From Candidatus Kapaibacterium sp. (GTDB lineage Bacteria; Bacteroidota; Ignavibacteria; Kapaibacteriales; UBA2268): a stretch of DNA of 64,000 bases. Below are positions 34,364 through 42,613 of the stretch, piece after piece. The stretch lies in NCBI GenBank assembly GCA_023957315.1, contig JAMLHE010000006.1, forward strand, positions 196,408 through 260,407, in the 5' to 3' direction. The notes under the pieces were generated by a model that ran no database searches, was not told where the DNA came from, and was given only the letters and a program-made list of their open reading frames with translations. Position 1 is the first letter of the stretch. Every line of letters begins with the position of its first letter. Position numbers and translations under genes: made by a program.

Positions 34364-37050
34364 TTAAATCATTTGCAATAATGATATTTTTGATACTGAT
34401 TGGTAATGGTACTCTGAATGCACAGGATACCTTAATAATCAATGATAGTCAAATATCTATTGCAATTGATGATACCTTGAATCCACAGAATCGAGTGGAT
34501 TCTATCCAATATGAATATCTGAGAGCTCAAGCCATGAATAAAGCAAAAAGTTCAGGTTTGGATACTACAGTTTATTACAAATCTGAAGATAGCATCTCCT
34601 TTAACGTCAAAACTCAAATTATGAGATTGAAAACTGAAGCTAAGATAAAATATAAAACCCAAACTTTGGAATCAGACGAAATTGAACTCGAATTCAAAGA
34701 ATCGCTTCTCAGGGCTAAAGGCACTATTGATAGCACCGGTAGATTGAAGGGCTACCCAAAATTTGATGATGACGGAGAAACATTTTATGGCGAAAATATC
34801 AAATTCAATTTCCGGACAAGCCAAGGCGTAATCAATGTTGGCGAGACTCAAATCAACGAAGGATTTTATTACGGCACTAAGATAAAACGAGTTTCCGATG
34901 ACCAACTTTTCGTTGAAGGAGGTTATTACACTACTTGTGATAATCCTGAACCGCATTTTCATTTTGCTTCGCAACATATGAAAATTATTACCGAAGATAG
35001 AGTTTTCTTAGACCCATTGGTGCTTTATATCGAAGATTTGCCCGTATTGATGATACCATTCGGACTGTTTTTCCCGAGTAAGGGCGGCAGACAAAGCGGA
35101 TTGATAGTTCCTTCATTCTTCTTTTCAAAAAGTCGTGGCGTCGTATTTCAAAATCTTGGCTTCTATTGGGCTGCTTCAGACTATTGGGACTCACAAATCA
35201 CTACTGATATTTATTCAAAGGGCGGATACATGCTCAAGAATTCTACTCGCTGGGCTTTGCGGGACTACTTTACGGGCAATTTAAATGTGGAGTATGGCAG
35301 AACTCGTTTCAATGTGGAAGAAGAATATCAAACGAATTGGAAATTTATTCTCAATCACAATCACACCATAACTCCACAAGATAATTTGGTAGTCAATCTT
35401 GATTTTTCATCGCAAAATTTCAACAAAAACACGCTCATTAACAATTATGATTTTATCAAGCAATCAATTACTTCTAATGCTTCATATACCAAACAATTCG
35501 ATAATAGAGCTTCATTATCATTATCTTTCGGACGTGACCAAAATATCATAACCGATGAATATAACCAAAATTCAAATCTAAGGCTAAATTTTCCATCATA
35601 TAAATTTTTGAATTCCATCAAAACTGCCCCGCGTTGGGTTCAAGATGTGCAGGTCAACTACTCTTTCAACGCTAATTATTCAACAAACAAAAGAGCAACC
35701 ACTGTCATTGACACTGCTTTCAATGATACTACTGACTCGTTTATTTTTGACAATCGTTATAGAATTGAGCATCGCCCGGGAATAAGTATATCGCCGAAAT
35801 TAGGCTTCTTTACTGTTAGTCCGGCAGTTTCATTTTCAATGAATAACTATTTCAGGAAGGTTGATAAAACTTATAATCCATCGGATTCGACAGTCACAGC
35901 CGATACTACAGACGGTTTTTTTACCGAGTACACCTATGGATTTAGCCTCTCCACAACGACGAAAATATACGGTATGATGGATGACCAAAGACCTTTTCTG
36001 GGATTTATCAAACCTACAATGTTAGGTTTCAAAGCATTACGTCATACGTACAATCCAACATTTAGCTGGCGAATCACACCTGACCAATCTTCGGGTGATA
36101 GCCCTTTTTTCGGTAAATATTATGATGAGCGGAGCCAGCGAGAAATTGTGTATTCGCGGTTTGAAATTGATGGTGGCGGAATTGCTTCGAGAAATTTTTC
36201 GAGTATGATAAACTATAGCGATTTGCATAGCTTTGAAATCAAAGTCAAACAAGGCGACACATTACCTGACAAAAATTTAGAATTATTGAGGCTGAATACA
36301 TCAACATCGTGGAATTTTACCGATAATAAACTGAGTGATATTGGACTTCAATTCAGGTCTCCTGCATTGAATTTTGTTGAGTTCTCGGGGAATGCTCGTT
36401 TTACTGTATATGATGAAGAAATTCAATTAGTGCAGGATACGATAACAGGAAATGTTAGCCGACGTTATGCACCGACAAAGAATTTTTTGATTAGCGAAGG
36501 CAAAGGTTTGGGCAGACTTACAAATCTATCTTTGAGCCTTTCGACAAGTTTCTCGTCCAAAGGTATAGTCGTTGGGTCGGGATTTGGCTCTCCTGATTCT
36601 GATACAACTCAAATAGAAGATGTAGAATTTGGGCAGCGATTCCAACAAAGGCATGATTACCAGTATTTAGAACCTGATATATTTGGCGATAGAAGCCCGG
36701 GATACACACCGCTAAGTGTTCCTTGGAGTATGAACTTTAGATTGAGTTATAGTTATTCCCGCCCTTCAATCAATCCCGATTCACGGTCGGAATCAATAAG
36801 CTTGACTTTTGGTGCAACGGCAAGCCTCACCGAGACTTGGTCTTTAAACACTTCAGGCGGCTATGATTTCATCAATAAAGAGTTCAATATCCCTCAGATG
36901 AATCTTGTCAAGGACTTGCATTGCTGGGAATTGATTTTCAATTGGACTCCGATTGGAAGAAATTCAGGTTTTTACCTAAAAGTCGGCATCAGGACTCCTC
37001 AGTTAAAAGATTTGAAATATGAAATGAGAAATAACCCAATGTTGAGATAA
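34360..37050 (+). CDS. lptD: LPS-assembly outer-membrane protein LptD-like
   Basis: 896 residues. A signal peptide (to about LNAQ) is followed by an OstA/LptA-like periplasmic domain (LKTEAKIKYKTQTLESDEI, LRAKGTIDSTGRLKG, DGETFYGENIKFNF). From ~210 on there are aromatic-rich amphipathic strands typical of a large beta-barrel (VLYIEDLPVLMIPFGLFFPS, RQSGLIVPSFFFS). The order matches LptD, which inserts LPS into the outer leaflet. As in other Bacteroidota-type LptD the disulfide cysteines of E. coli are not evident. It overlaps the upstream lipoprotein gene by 4 bp. LptE and the Lpt ABC genes are not in view. Confidence 0.87.
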   Translation: MIKSFAIMIFLILIGNGTLNAQDTLIINDSQISIAIDDTLNPQNRVDSIQYEYLRAQAMNKAKSSGLDTTVYYKSEDSISFNVKTQIMRLKTEAKIKYKTQTLESDEIELEFKESLLRAKGTIDSTGRLKGYPKFDDDGETFYGENIKFNFRTSQGVINVGETQINEGFYYGTKIKRVSDDQLFVEGGYYTTCDNPEPHFHFASQHMKIITEDRVFLDPLVLYIEDLPVLMIPFGLFFPSKGGRQSGLIVPSFFFSKSRGVVFQNLGFYWAASDYWDSQITTDIYSKGGYMLKNSTRWALRDYFTGNLNVEYGRTRFNVEEEYQTNWKFILNHNHTITPQDNLVVNLDFSSQNFNKNTLINNYDFIKQSITSNASYTKQFDNRASLSLSFGRDQNIITDEYNQNSNLRLNFPSYKFLNSIKTAPRWVQDVQVNYSFNANYSTNKRATTVIDTAFNDTTDSFIFDNRYRIEHRPGISISPKLGFFTVSPAVSFSMNNYFRKVDKTYNPSDSTVTADTTDGFFTEYTYGFSLSTTTKIYGMMDDQRPFLGFIKPTMLGFKALRHTYNPTFSWRITPDQSSGDSPFFGKYYDERSQREIVYSRFEIDGGGIASRNFSSMINYSDLHSFEIKVKQGDTLPDKNLELLRLNTSTSWNFTDNKLSDIGLQFRSPALNFVEFSGNARFTVYDEEIQLVQDTITGNVSRRYAPTKNFLISEGKGLGRLTNLSLSLSTSFSSKGIVVGSGFGSPDSDTTQIEDVEFGQRFQQRHDYQYLEPDIFGDRSPGYTPLSVPWSMNFRLSYSYSRPSINPDSRSESISLTFGATASLTETWSLNTSGGYDFINKEFNIPQMNLVKDLHCWELIFNWTPIGRNSGFYLKVGIRTPQLKDLKYEMRNNPMLR

Positions 37051-37146
37051 TCTTAATATGCTTTTAACACTTTAATTTAAGCGAAAACTATTTATTTTTC
37101 GTATATTTAAATTTTATAATTTATCAGAATGACGGACTTTCCGAAT

Positions 37147-39105
37147 ATGAAACAAAGCTTATTTTTCTTTACAATAATCTTACTTATAAATTCATCATCT
37201 TTTGCTACCCAAGCCGCTGAATACCCGTTCCCTGAAGAATTGTTGGGCGTCCATCCCAAAGGTGGTTTGCTTTACAACGGCTATAATGCAAATTTTCAGA
37301 GTTTCGAAGGAGCCGTTGATTGCGGAATATTCGAAACCGGAAACGGACTCGGCTGGTCTGGAGGCCTATTTTTGGAAAAATACATCGGAAATGATTTCTT
37401 CGTTGGATTAGGAGTAGCATATACAGACCGTTCCGGGGAATTGACTGTCGAGAACAGATTCCCTTCTCGAGACCTAAGCACCAATCAAATCGTTACAATT
37501 ACCACTGAAAATTTCATTACGACTTCGCTTTCTTATATCGAATTTCAACCTGAATTCCGTTGGATTGCACTCGATAAATTGATTAACGGACCCTTGAGAA
37601 CTCTTGCAGCATTGAGATTTTACATACCGATGACAAAGACATTCGAACAAAAGGAAAGAATCGTATCGCCCGACAATGCTGTATTTATAAATGCAGGGGA
37701 TGTCCGAACTCAGCAAAGAGACATTTCCGGAGGTGAGATGACAAGTATATCCGGATTTGGAATGGGATTGACATTTGGGGTTGAGAATATGCTCAAAATC
37801 AGCGATAAAAATTTCCTGACTCAACAATTATCATTCGATTATAATTTTGGAAACGTCACAAATGATGCTGAGTGGTCAATTTGGGCTGTAAGATTTGAGG
37901 TTGGATTAAGATTCTCGGTATTCGATGCTGAAGAAGAAGAAATTGAATATATCCCAATTGAAGAAGAAGAAGAACCCGAACTTGAAATTATTGTCGAAGA
38001 AAAGCCTAAACCACCCACATTGGATTTAACCATAACATCAGTTAGGGATATGAAGTTGAACGTTGGTGAGGAGCTTTTGGCAACAGTCCCAATAGTAAAT
38101 GCAGTATTTTTTGACAGAAATTCATACGAAATTCCAGATTTTTATTCTACCCAAGCTTTGCAAGATGATAATTTCTTCAAAGGAGACCCGGTTGAAAGTC
38201 ATAAATTCATTATCCCGAAAATTGCTTATTTGATGCAAAAAAATCCCGATGCTACGATTATTATCGAATCAGCAACATCCGGAGCTGAAAATGAACCGGC
38301 AGGTTTGGAATTGGCAAACCAAAGAGCGTCAGAGATTAAAAAAGCCTTCCTCGATTTGGGTATAGCAGAACGAAAAATCAAAATTCAAGCTCGTTTAGCT
38401 CCGAGATATATTTCTAATCAGGATTTCCCCGAAGGCGTTATTGAAAATCAAAGGGCTGATATTTTGCTTCTTAACGCACCATTGCAAGAGTTTGTGGACA
38501 TCAGAACCTACTCAGAATTGCACGGTAATATTGATGTAAATGTAGATTTTGCAAATTTACCACCGACGGACAATGTATCAATTTTCAATGATATAGCAGA
38601 TACAATATTTGCGGCTCCTCGCTCCGGTAAATATGAAATTAAAGTTAAACAACGTGTTGATGTAGCAAATCAAAACATATTGCCAATCAACACTACAGCA
38701 AGAGCCGGAAAATTATCGAAGACTGAAACTTCGGAAGTAGATTTGAGTTCACTCCCTGTAGAAAATAAAGAATTGACTTTGGATAATTTCGAAGCTGTGC
38801 TCAGATTCAACTACAACAGTAATGAATTAAGCGATGATACAAAAGCTTTGTTGAAGCAACTAACAGAGAAATTGCCCACGGGAGCAACTATATATATCAT
38901 TGGAAGTACTGATATACTAGGAACAACTGAACGCAATATTGAACTTGCAAATGAGCGTGCTGCATCAACTGAAAATTATTTGAAATCAGTTGCGGGCAAT
39001 AAATTCACTATCACCACATCAATTGCAACAACGGATAAATTCAGCGACGAAACGCCACAAGGCAGATTCTTGAATAGGTCTATCAAAATTAGGGTGAAGA
39101 AGTAA
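37147..39105 (+). CDS. OmpA-like outer-membrane protein with two OmpA C-terminal-type domains
   Basis: 652 residues from the ATG at 37147, which gives a clean signal peptide ending SSSFA. Residues ~25-250 look like an outer-membrane beta-barrel (GGLFLEKYIGNDFFVGLGVAY ... RFEVGLRFSVF). An acidic linker (EEEEIEYIPIEEEEEPE) follows. The last ~100 residues are an OmpA peptidoglycan-binding domain (LRFNYNSNELSDDTKALL, GSTDILGTTERNIELANERA, NRSIKIRV). A similar block lies at ~310-450 (VFFDRNSYEIPD, LELANQRASEIKKAF), so the domain appears duplicated. It probably tethers the outer membrane to the wall. Confidence 0.85.
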   Translation: MKQSLFFFTIILLINSSSFATQAAEYPFPEELLGVHPKGGLLYNGYNANFQSFEGAVDCGIFETGNGLGWSGGLFLEKYIGNDFFVGLGVAYTDRSGELTVENRFPSRDLSTNQIVTITTENFITTSLSYIEFQPEFRWIALDKLINGPLRTLAALRFYIPMTKTFEQKERIVSPDNAVFINAGDVRTQQRDISGGEMTSISGFGMGLTFGVENMLKISDKNFLTQQLSFDYNFGNVTNDAEWSIWAVRFEVGLRFSVFDAEEEEIEYIPIEEEEEPELEIIVEEKPKPPTLDLTITSVRDMKLNVGEELLATVPIVNAVFFDRNSYEIPDFYSTQALQDDNFFKGDPVESHKFIIPKIAYLMQKNPDATIIIESATSGAENEPAGLELANQRASEIKKAFLDLGIAERKIKIQARLAPRYISNQDFPEGVIENQRADILLLNAPLQEFVDIRTYSELHGNIDVNVDFANLPPTDNVSIFNDIADTIFAAPRSGKYEIKVKQRVDVANQNILPINTTARAGKLSKTETSEVDLSSLPVENKELTLDNFEAVLRFNYNSNELSDDTKALLKQLTEKLPTGATIYIIGSTDILGTTERNIELANERAASTENYLKSVAGNKFTITTSIATTDKFSDETPQGRFLNRSIKIRVKK

Positions 39106-39168
39106 TGTTGCATATCATATTCTTAAGACAATGTATTAAATAAGCTTATTCAACCCATTGATATATAA

Positions 39169-39207
39169 AAAGAAGTCATTCCTTTGTGAAATGACTTCTT
39201 TCATTTT
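39169..39207. terminator. Terminator after the OmpA-like gene
   Basis: AAAGAAGTCATT (39169-39180) pairs perfectly with AATGACTTCTTT (39190-39201) around a 9-base loop, followed by CATTTTT. The AT-rich flanks suggest it may also end the minus-strand transcript that stops at 39241. Confidence 0.8.
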
Positions 39208-39240
39208 TAGCTCATATTTATTAAAAAGCTTTAGTTAATT

Positions 39241-39726
39241 CTAACCTTGTTCTTGAAACTCGTTGACCAATTTTCCTGCGCCGAGAGATACTATTTCATT
39301 TGCATAGTGGTTCGAAATAATTGCAACAGCGTTTATGGAAGTGAGCAATTCGTTAGAATCTACATTTGAACCTGCAATTGTGTATTGGAATATAATAGTA
39401 TCATCGAATAATACACCAAAAGCACCAAAATGTAATTCGGCATTTTTACGAAGTAAAAATTGCATCAATTCCGATGTTAGTTTAGATTCATACGCAACGT
39501 TAGAGACAAACTCAATGCATGATTCTGTACCGGTAAAAGGTCTTATAGCTATCATAACTTGCGAATCACCGCGATTAACAGTAAAAGTGCCATTTTCAAA
39601 ATTTAAGTAATCAGGAAAATGTGATTTAAGAAAATTCTCTACTCTGGCTATTGTCGCATCAATTAAAACTTGTGGAGTCTCTATCATCGCTTCATCTCCT
39701 TCTTTATGAAAATTATTTTCATTCAT
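39241..39726 (-). CDS. YbjN / type III secretion chaperone-like small protein
   Basis: 161 residues, cytoplasmic, no signal peptide. The predicted helix-strand-strand-strand-helix order (IDATIARVENFLKSHF, GTFTVNRGDSQVMIAIRPF, CIEFVSNVAY, LMQFLLRKNAELHFGAFGV, TIIFQYTIAG) resembles the chaperone-like fold of YbjN and CesT-type proteins. Its start overlaps the end of pspA by 8 bp, so the two are translated together. A role in membrane-stress response with PspA is inferred from that arrangement only. Confidence 0.72.
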   Translation of the reverse strand: MNENNFHKEGDEAMIETPQVLIDATIARVENFLKSHFPDYLNFENGTFTVNRGDSQVMIAIRPFTGTESCIEFVSNVAYESKLTSELMQFLLRKNAELHFGAFGVLFDDTIIFQYTIAGSNVDSNELLTSINAVAIISNHYANEIVSLGAGKLVNEFQEQG

Positions 39727-40429
39727 TGTTATTCTCCTTTTTATTTTCTTCTATTGAACCGGATTCTAAAAGTCCCATCTTAGCTTTCAAAGCTAACAAG
39801 TCTGTCTCGACTGTAGTTGTAGAGCCGAGTTTCTTGAATTCGTCGTCTAATGCTGTATTTTCGCCTGCGAGTTGTTCGAAAGCAGATGCTTCAGCTTCGA
39901 GTTTTTCGATTTTACCTTCAAATTTATCAAATTTACCAAAAGCGTCACCACCGATGCCACTCAAATTTTTGGCAATTTCTTTCTGAGCTTTGGCAGCTTG
40001 GGAACGAGCTATCAAAGTGCTCTGTCTTGATTTGGCTTCATCAAGTTTTGCTTTGAGCGAATCTAATTGTTGGCGCAATTTATTGGAGGTTTCGCGTGCT
40101 TGGACATGAATTGGTATCAAGTCACTTAAATTACGCTCCGAAATAGATTTTTTTTCTAACGCAGCTCTGGCAAGGTCTTCCCTACTTGCATTTAAAGCCT
40201 GCATCGCTTTATTTTCCCATTCATCTTTGTCTTTACGGGCTTTTTCGATTTTCCGTTCTAAACTTTTTTCGTTTGCAATTGCCTGAGCTACAGCGAGTGT
40301 GGTCTTGTTGACAGATTCCTCCATCTCGATGACCATTTGCTTTAGCATTTTCTCAGGGTCTTCTACCTTGTCGAGCATGTCATTGACGTTAGCCTTGAAG
40401 ACATCAGCTATTCTACTGAATAAACTCAT
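39719..40429 (-). CDS. pspA: PspA/IM30 family protein
   Basis: 236 residues, almost entirely coiled coil, as in PspA and Vipp1. The N-terminus (MSLFSRIADVFKANVNDMLDKVEDPEKMLKQM, seen in short segments) is the amphipathic helix that binds membranes, followed by the family pattern DPEKMLKQMVIEME. These ESCRT-III-related proteins assemble on the inner membrane and maintain it under stress. No pspF, pspB or pspC is adjacent. Downstream it overlaps by 8 bp a YbjN-like gene. It is divergent from ybaB with ~146 bp of AT-rich DNA between, where promoters probably lie. Confidence 0.92.
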   Translation of the reverse strand: MSLFSRIADVFKANVNDMLDKVEDPEKMLKQMVIEMEESVNKTTLAVAQAIANEKSLERKIEKARKDKDEWENKAMQALNASREDLARAALEKKSISERNLSDLIPIHVQARETSNKLRQQLDSLKAKLDEAKSRQSTLIARSQAAKAQKEIAKNLSGIGGDAFGKFDKFEGKIEKLEAEASAFEQLAGENTALDDEFKKLGSTTTVETDLLALKAKMGLLESGSIEENKKENNNE

Positions 40430-40575
40430 TAATCCACCTTATTTATTAATTTAACAGCACTTTGTGTTTTGAATTCCTTAGTTTTGTAAACTTATGAAAA
40501 AAAAATTAAATAAAAAACAAAAGACTATTATTGAACGTTTTATATTTTATAATTTTTAAATAAATTGGGAACATT

Positions 40576-40902
40576 ATGAAATTCGATATTCAAAGCATTA
40601 TGCAACAAGCACAAAAGATGCAAGAAGAAGTGGAACGCATCAAAAAAGGGCTCGAAAATATTACTATGAAGTCTGATTCCGGCGGCGGAATGGTGGTAGT
40701 GGAAATCACTGCGTCGGGCAAAATACTTAATATTTCGATAGCTCCTGAACTTATCAAAAATGATGATATTAGTATGCTTGAAGATTTGGTAGTTGCAGCT
40801 GTAAACAAAGCACAAGAAAATGCTTCGAGAGTAGCTGAGGAAGAAATGAAAAAAGTACGAGGGATGTTGCCAAACATTCCGGGTATGAATTTGGGATTTT
40901 GA
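40576..40902 (+). CDS. YbaB/EbfC family nucleoid-associated protein
   Basis: 108 residues, the usual length. The N-terminal helix (FDIQSIMQQAQKMQEEVERIKKGLENI) and the three-stranded sheet with SGGGMVVVEITASGKILNISI are diagnostic of YbaB/EbfC, a dimeric DNA-binding protein. The gene sits 13 bp before recR, the conserved ybaB-recR pairing seen across bacteria. It should act on the nucleoid, possibly in recombination-linked processes. GGGAAC precedes the start weakly. Confidence 0.93.
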   Translation: MKFDIQSIMQQAQKMQEEVERIKKGLENITMKSDSGGGMVVVEITASGKILNISIAPELIKNDDISMLEDLVVAAVNKAQENASRVAEEEMKKVRGMLPNIPGMNLGF

Positions 40903-40915
40903 GAATACAAACTAT

Positions 40916-41509
40916 ATGAATTACACATCTGAATCAATTGAAAAAGCTATCGAAATCTTTTCATCTTTCCCGTCAATAGGTAAGAAAACTGCTCAGCGAC
41001 TTACATATTACTTACTTCGCCAAGATGACAGCTTTGCGGAGAAAATGTCTAAAGTCATAATTGACTTAAAGCATAATGTTCGCTTTTGTTCAATATGTTT
41101 TAATTATACGGAACGCGACCCCTGCCCTATTTGCAGCTCGACTAAGCGCGACCGTTCAATCCTTTGTGTAGTCGAAGAGCCGAATGATGTAGTTTCGATT
41201 GAAAAAACAAACGATTTTTACGGACTTTATCACGTTCTGCATGGGGTTATGAATCCATTGGAAGGAATTTCTCAAGATGATATAAAAGTTGTGGAATTGA
41301 TTTCTCGATTGCATGATGTAGAGGAAGTAATATTTGCCCTGAATCCATCTGTAGAAGGAGAATTGACCACTCATTATATAGCAAAATTAATAAAGCCCTT
41401 TGACGTGAAAATTTCGCGAATAGCAAGCGGAGTTCCGATGGGTTCCTCACTCGAATTTTCTGATGATGCCACAATAGCTCGTGCTTTAGAAGGAAGGATT
41501 GCGATTTGA
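40916..41509 (+). CDS. recR: Recombination protein RecR
   Basis: 197 residues, standard for RecR, which with RecO and RecF loads RecA at gapped DNA. The helix-hairpin-helix FPSIGKKTAQRLTYYLL lies near residue 20. A C4 zinc finger follows (CSICFNYTERDPCPIC), then the Toprim domain beginning ILCVVEEPNDV, with HVLHGVMNPLEGI and ALNPSVEGELTTHYIA. The Walker-like tail RIASGVPMGSSLEF is intact. Its stop codon overlaps the TTG start of the next lipoprotein gene (TTGA). Confidence 0.96.
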   Translation: MNYTSESIEKAIEIFSSFPSIGKKTAQRLTYYLLRQDDSFAEKMSKVIIDLKHNVRFCSICFNYTERDPCPICSSTKRDRSILCVVEEPNDVVSIEKTNDFYGLYHVLHGVMNPLEGISQDDIKVVELISRLHDVEEVIFALNPSVEGELTTHYIAKLIKPFDVKISRIASGVPMGSSLEFSDDATIARALEGRIAI

Positions 41510-42108
41510 GAATTTTGGTTCAAATATTGTTTATCGCTTATTTAAGCATGTTAGCAGGATGCGAATTATTCACAACGCGTGAGCCCGAAAAGCCCGACAC
41601 AGGAAATACGGGTTACATCCCTCCTACTGAACCTGATATTTTGCTGCTGAATTTTGAAAATTCGATTCGAAGTTTGAATGCTGATAATTATTACAAATGT
41701 TTTTATGATGAAATTGGAGACCAGCCCTTTAAGTATAAGTTTTTTCCGGCGTCTTCTGCATTAGCTTCATATCCGTCGCTTTTTGATGATTGGAATATAG
41801 AATCTGAACGCAGATTGATAAACAGATTAGCCTCCCAATATGGCTCGGAGCGTATTCAGATTAGTTTCCCAAATCGCAAACCGATTTTGGAAACGCCGGA
41901 TTCTTCGATTTTTTCGGCTGATTATGTTTTAACATTGCCTGAAAAAAATATAAGCCAAATCACTGAGTTCAGAGGCAGAATCCAATTAACATTGATAGCG
42001 AAATCAAACGGATTATGGTATATTTCGCGGTGGTTTGATTATCAAAATAATGAAGTAGAGAACGAAAATAATACATGGAGTATTTTGAAGGCAATTTACA
42101 GCAACTGA
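41506..42108 (+). CDS. Lipoprotein with NTF2-like fold (first of a pair)
   Basis: 200 residues. The start is a TTG overlapping the recR stop; AGGAAGG lies about 8 bp upstream, and the signal peptide then ends in the lipobox LAGC (Cys19). The mature protein opens with an acidic, Pro-rich spacer (TTREPEKPDTGNTG). The core runs from LNFENSIRSLNADNYYKCF through to IQLTLIAKSNGLWYISRWFDYQN. Helix-then-sheet order and a final Trp strand resemble NTF2-like/limonene-hydroxylase folds. The next gene encodes a second lipoprotein with the same pattern; both may have arisen by duplication. Function unknown. Confidence 0.8.
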   Translation: MRILVQILFIAYLSMLAGCELFTTREPEKPDTGNTGYIPPTEPDILLLNFENSIRSLNADNYYKCFYDEIGDQPFKYKFFPASSALASYPSLFDDWNIESERRLINRLASQYGSERIQISFPNRKPILETPDSSIFSADYVLTLPEKNISQITEFRGRIQLTLIAKSNGLWYISRWFDYQNNEVENENNTWSILKAIYSN

Positions 42109-42109
42109 G

Positions 42110-42613
42110 ATGAGAACTAATATTATAATAGCGGTACTAATTATATTTGTCTTTGGGTGTACAAATCCTTTTGCTCCCAAGTTGGCTGATGTTGACAATC
42201 AAAATAATATTCTTGGTGACCAAACTTTGGTTGACGGTGTGTTCAAAAACTTTCGTTATGCCTATATTTTCAAAGATACTCTTGTTTATGGAAATTTATT
42301 GGCTGACGATTTTAGGTTTACCTTCCGAAATTACGAAAAAAGCGTTGACGAATCTTGGGGACGTCAAGACGATATGCTAACAACATCACGATTGTTTCTC
42401 TCAACTCAAAATATTGATTTGGCTTGGAATGACGTTGTTGTAGAAATTGGCGATTCATTGACTAAAGATATTTCTCGCGGATTCAATCTTTCGATAGTTT
42501 TTAGCCCCACAGATGCCGTCAATATTAGTGGCAGAGTCAATTTGCGAATTACACGCAACTCCACTGCCGATATATGGAAAATAATCCAATGGCGAGACGA
42601 ATCTACTTTTTGA
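42110..42613 (+). CDS. Lipoprotein with NTF2-like fold (second of a pair)
   Basis: 167 residues, beginning 1 bp after its neighbour. The signal peptide ends in the lipobox VFGC (Cys17) followed by TNPFAPKLAD. The core (GNLLADDFRFTFRNYE, SGRVNLRITRNSTADIWKIIQWRDE) has the same order as the upstream lipoprotein, ending in W-x-I-x-x-W-x-D, so the two are probably diverged paralogs. Its 3' end overlaps the 3' end of the convergent histidine-kinase gene by 11 bp. No function is assigned. Confidence 0.8.
   Translation: MRTNIIIAVLIIFVFGCTNPFAPKLADVDNQNNILGDQTLVDGVFKNFRYAYIFKDTLVYGNLLADDFRFTFRNYEKSVDESWGRQDDMLTTSRLFLSTQNIDLAWNDVVVEIGDSLTKDISRGFNLSIVFSPTDAVNISGRVNLRITRNSTADIWKIIQWRDESTF

Noticed and set aside
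38714-38745. AACTTCGGAAGTA inside the OmpA-like gene resembles the palindrome family
   Set aside because: Only about 12 of 15 bases match and the outer arm bases are missing. The encoded residues (TETSEVD) do fall in a linker, so an old insertion cannot be excluded, but it is too weak to call.
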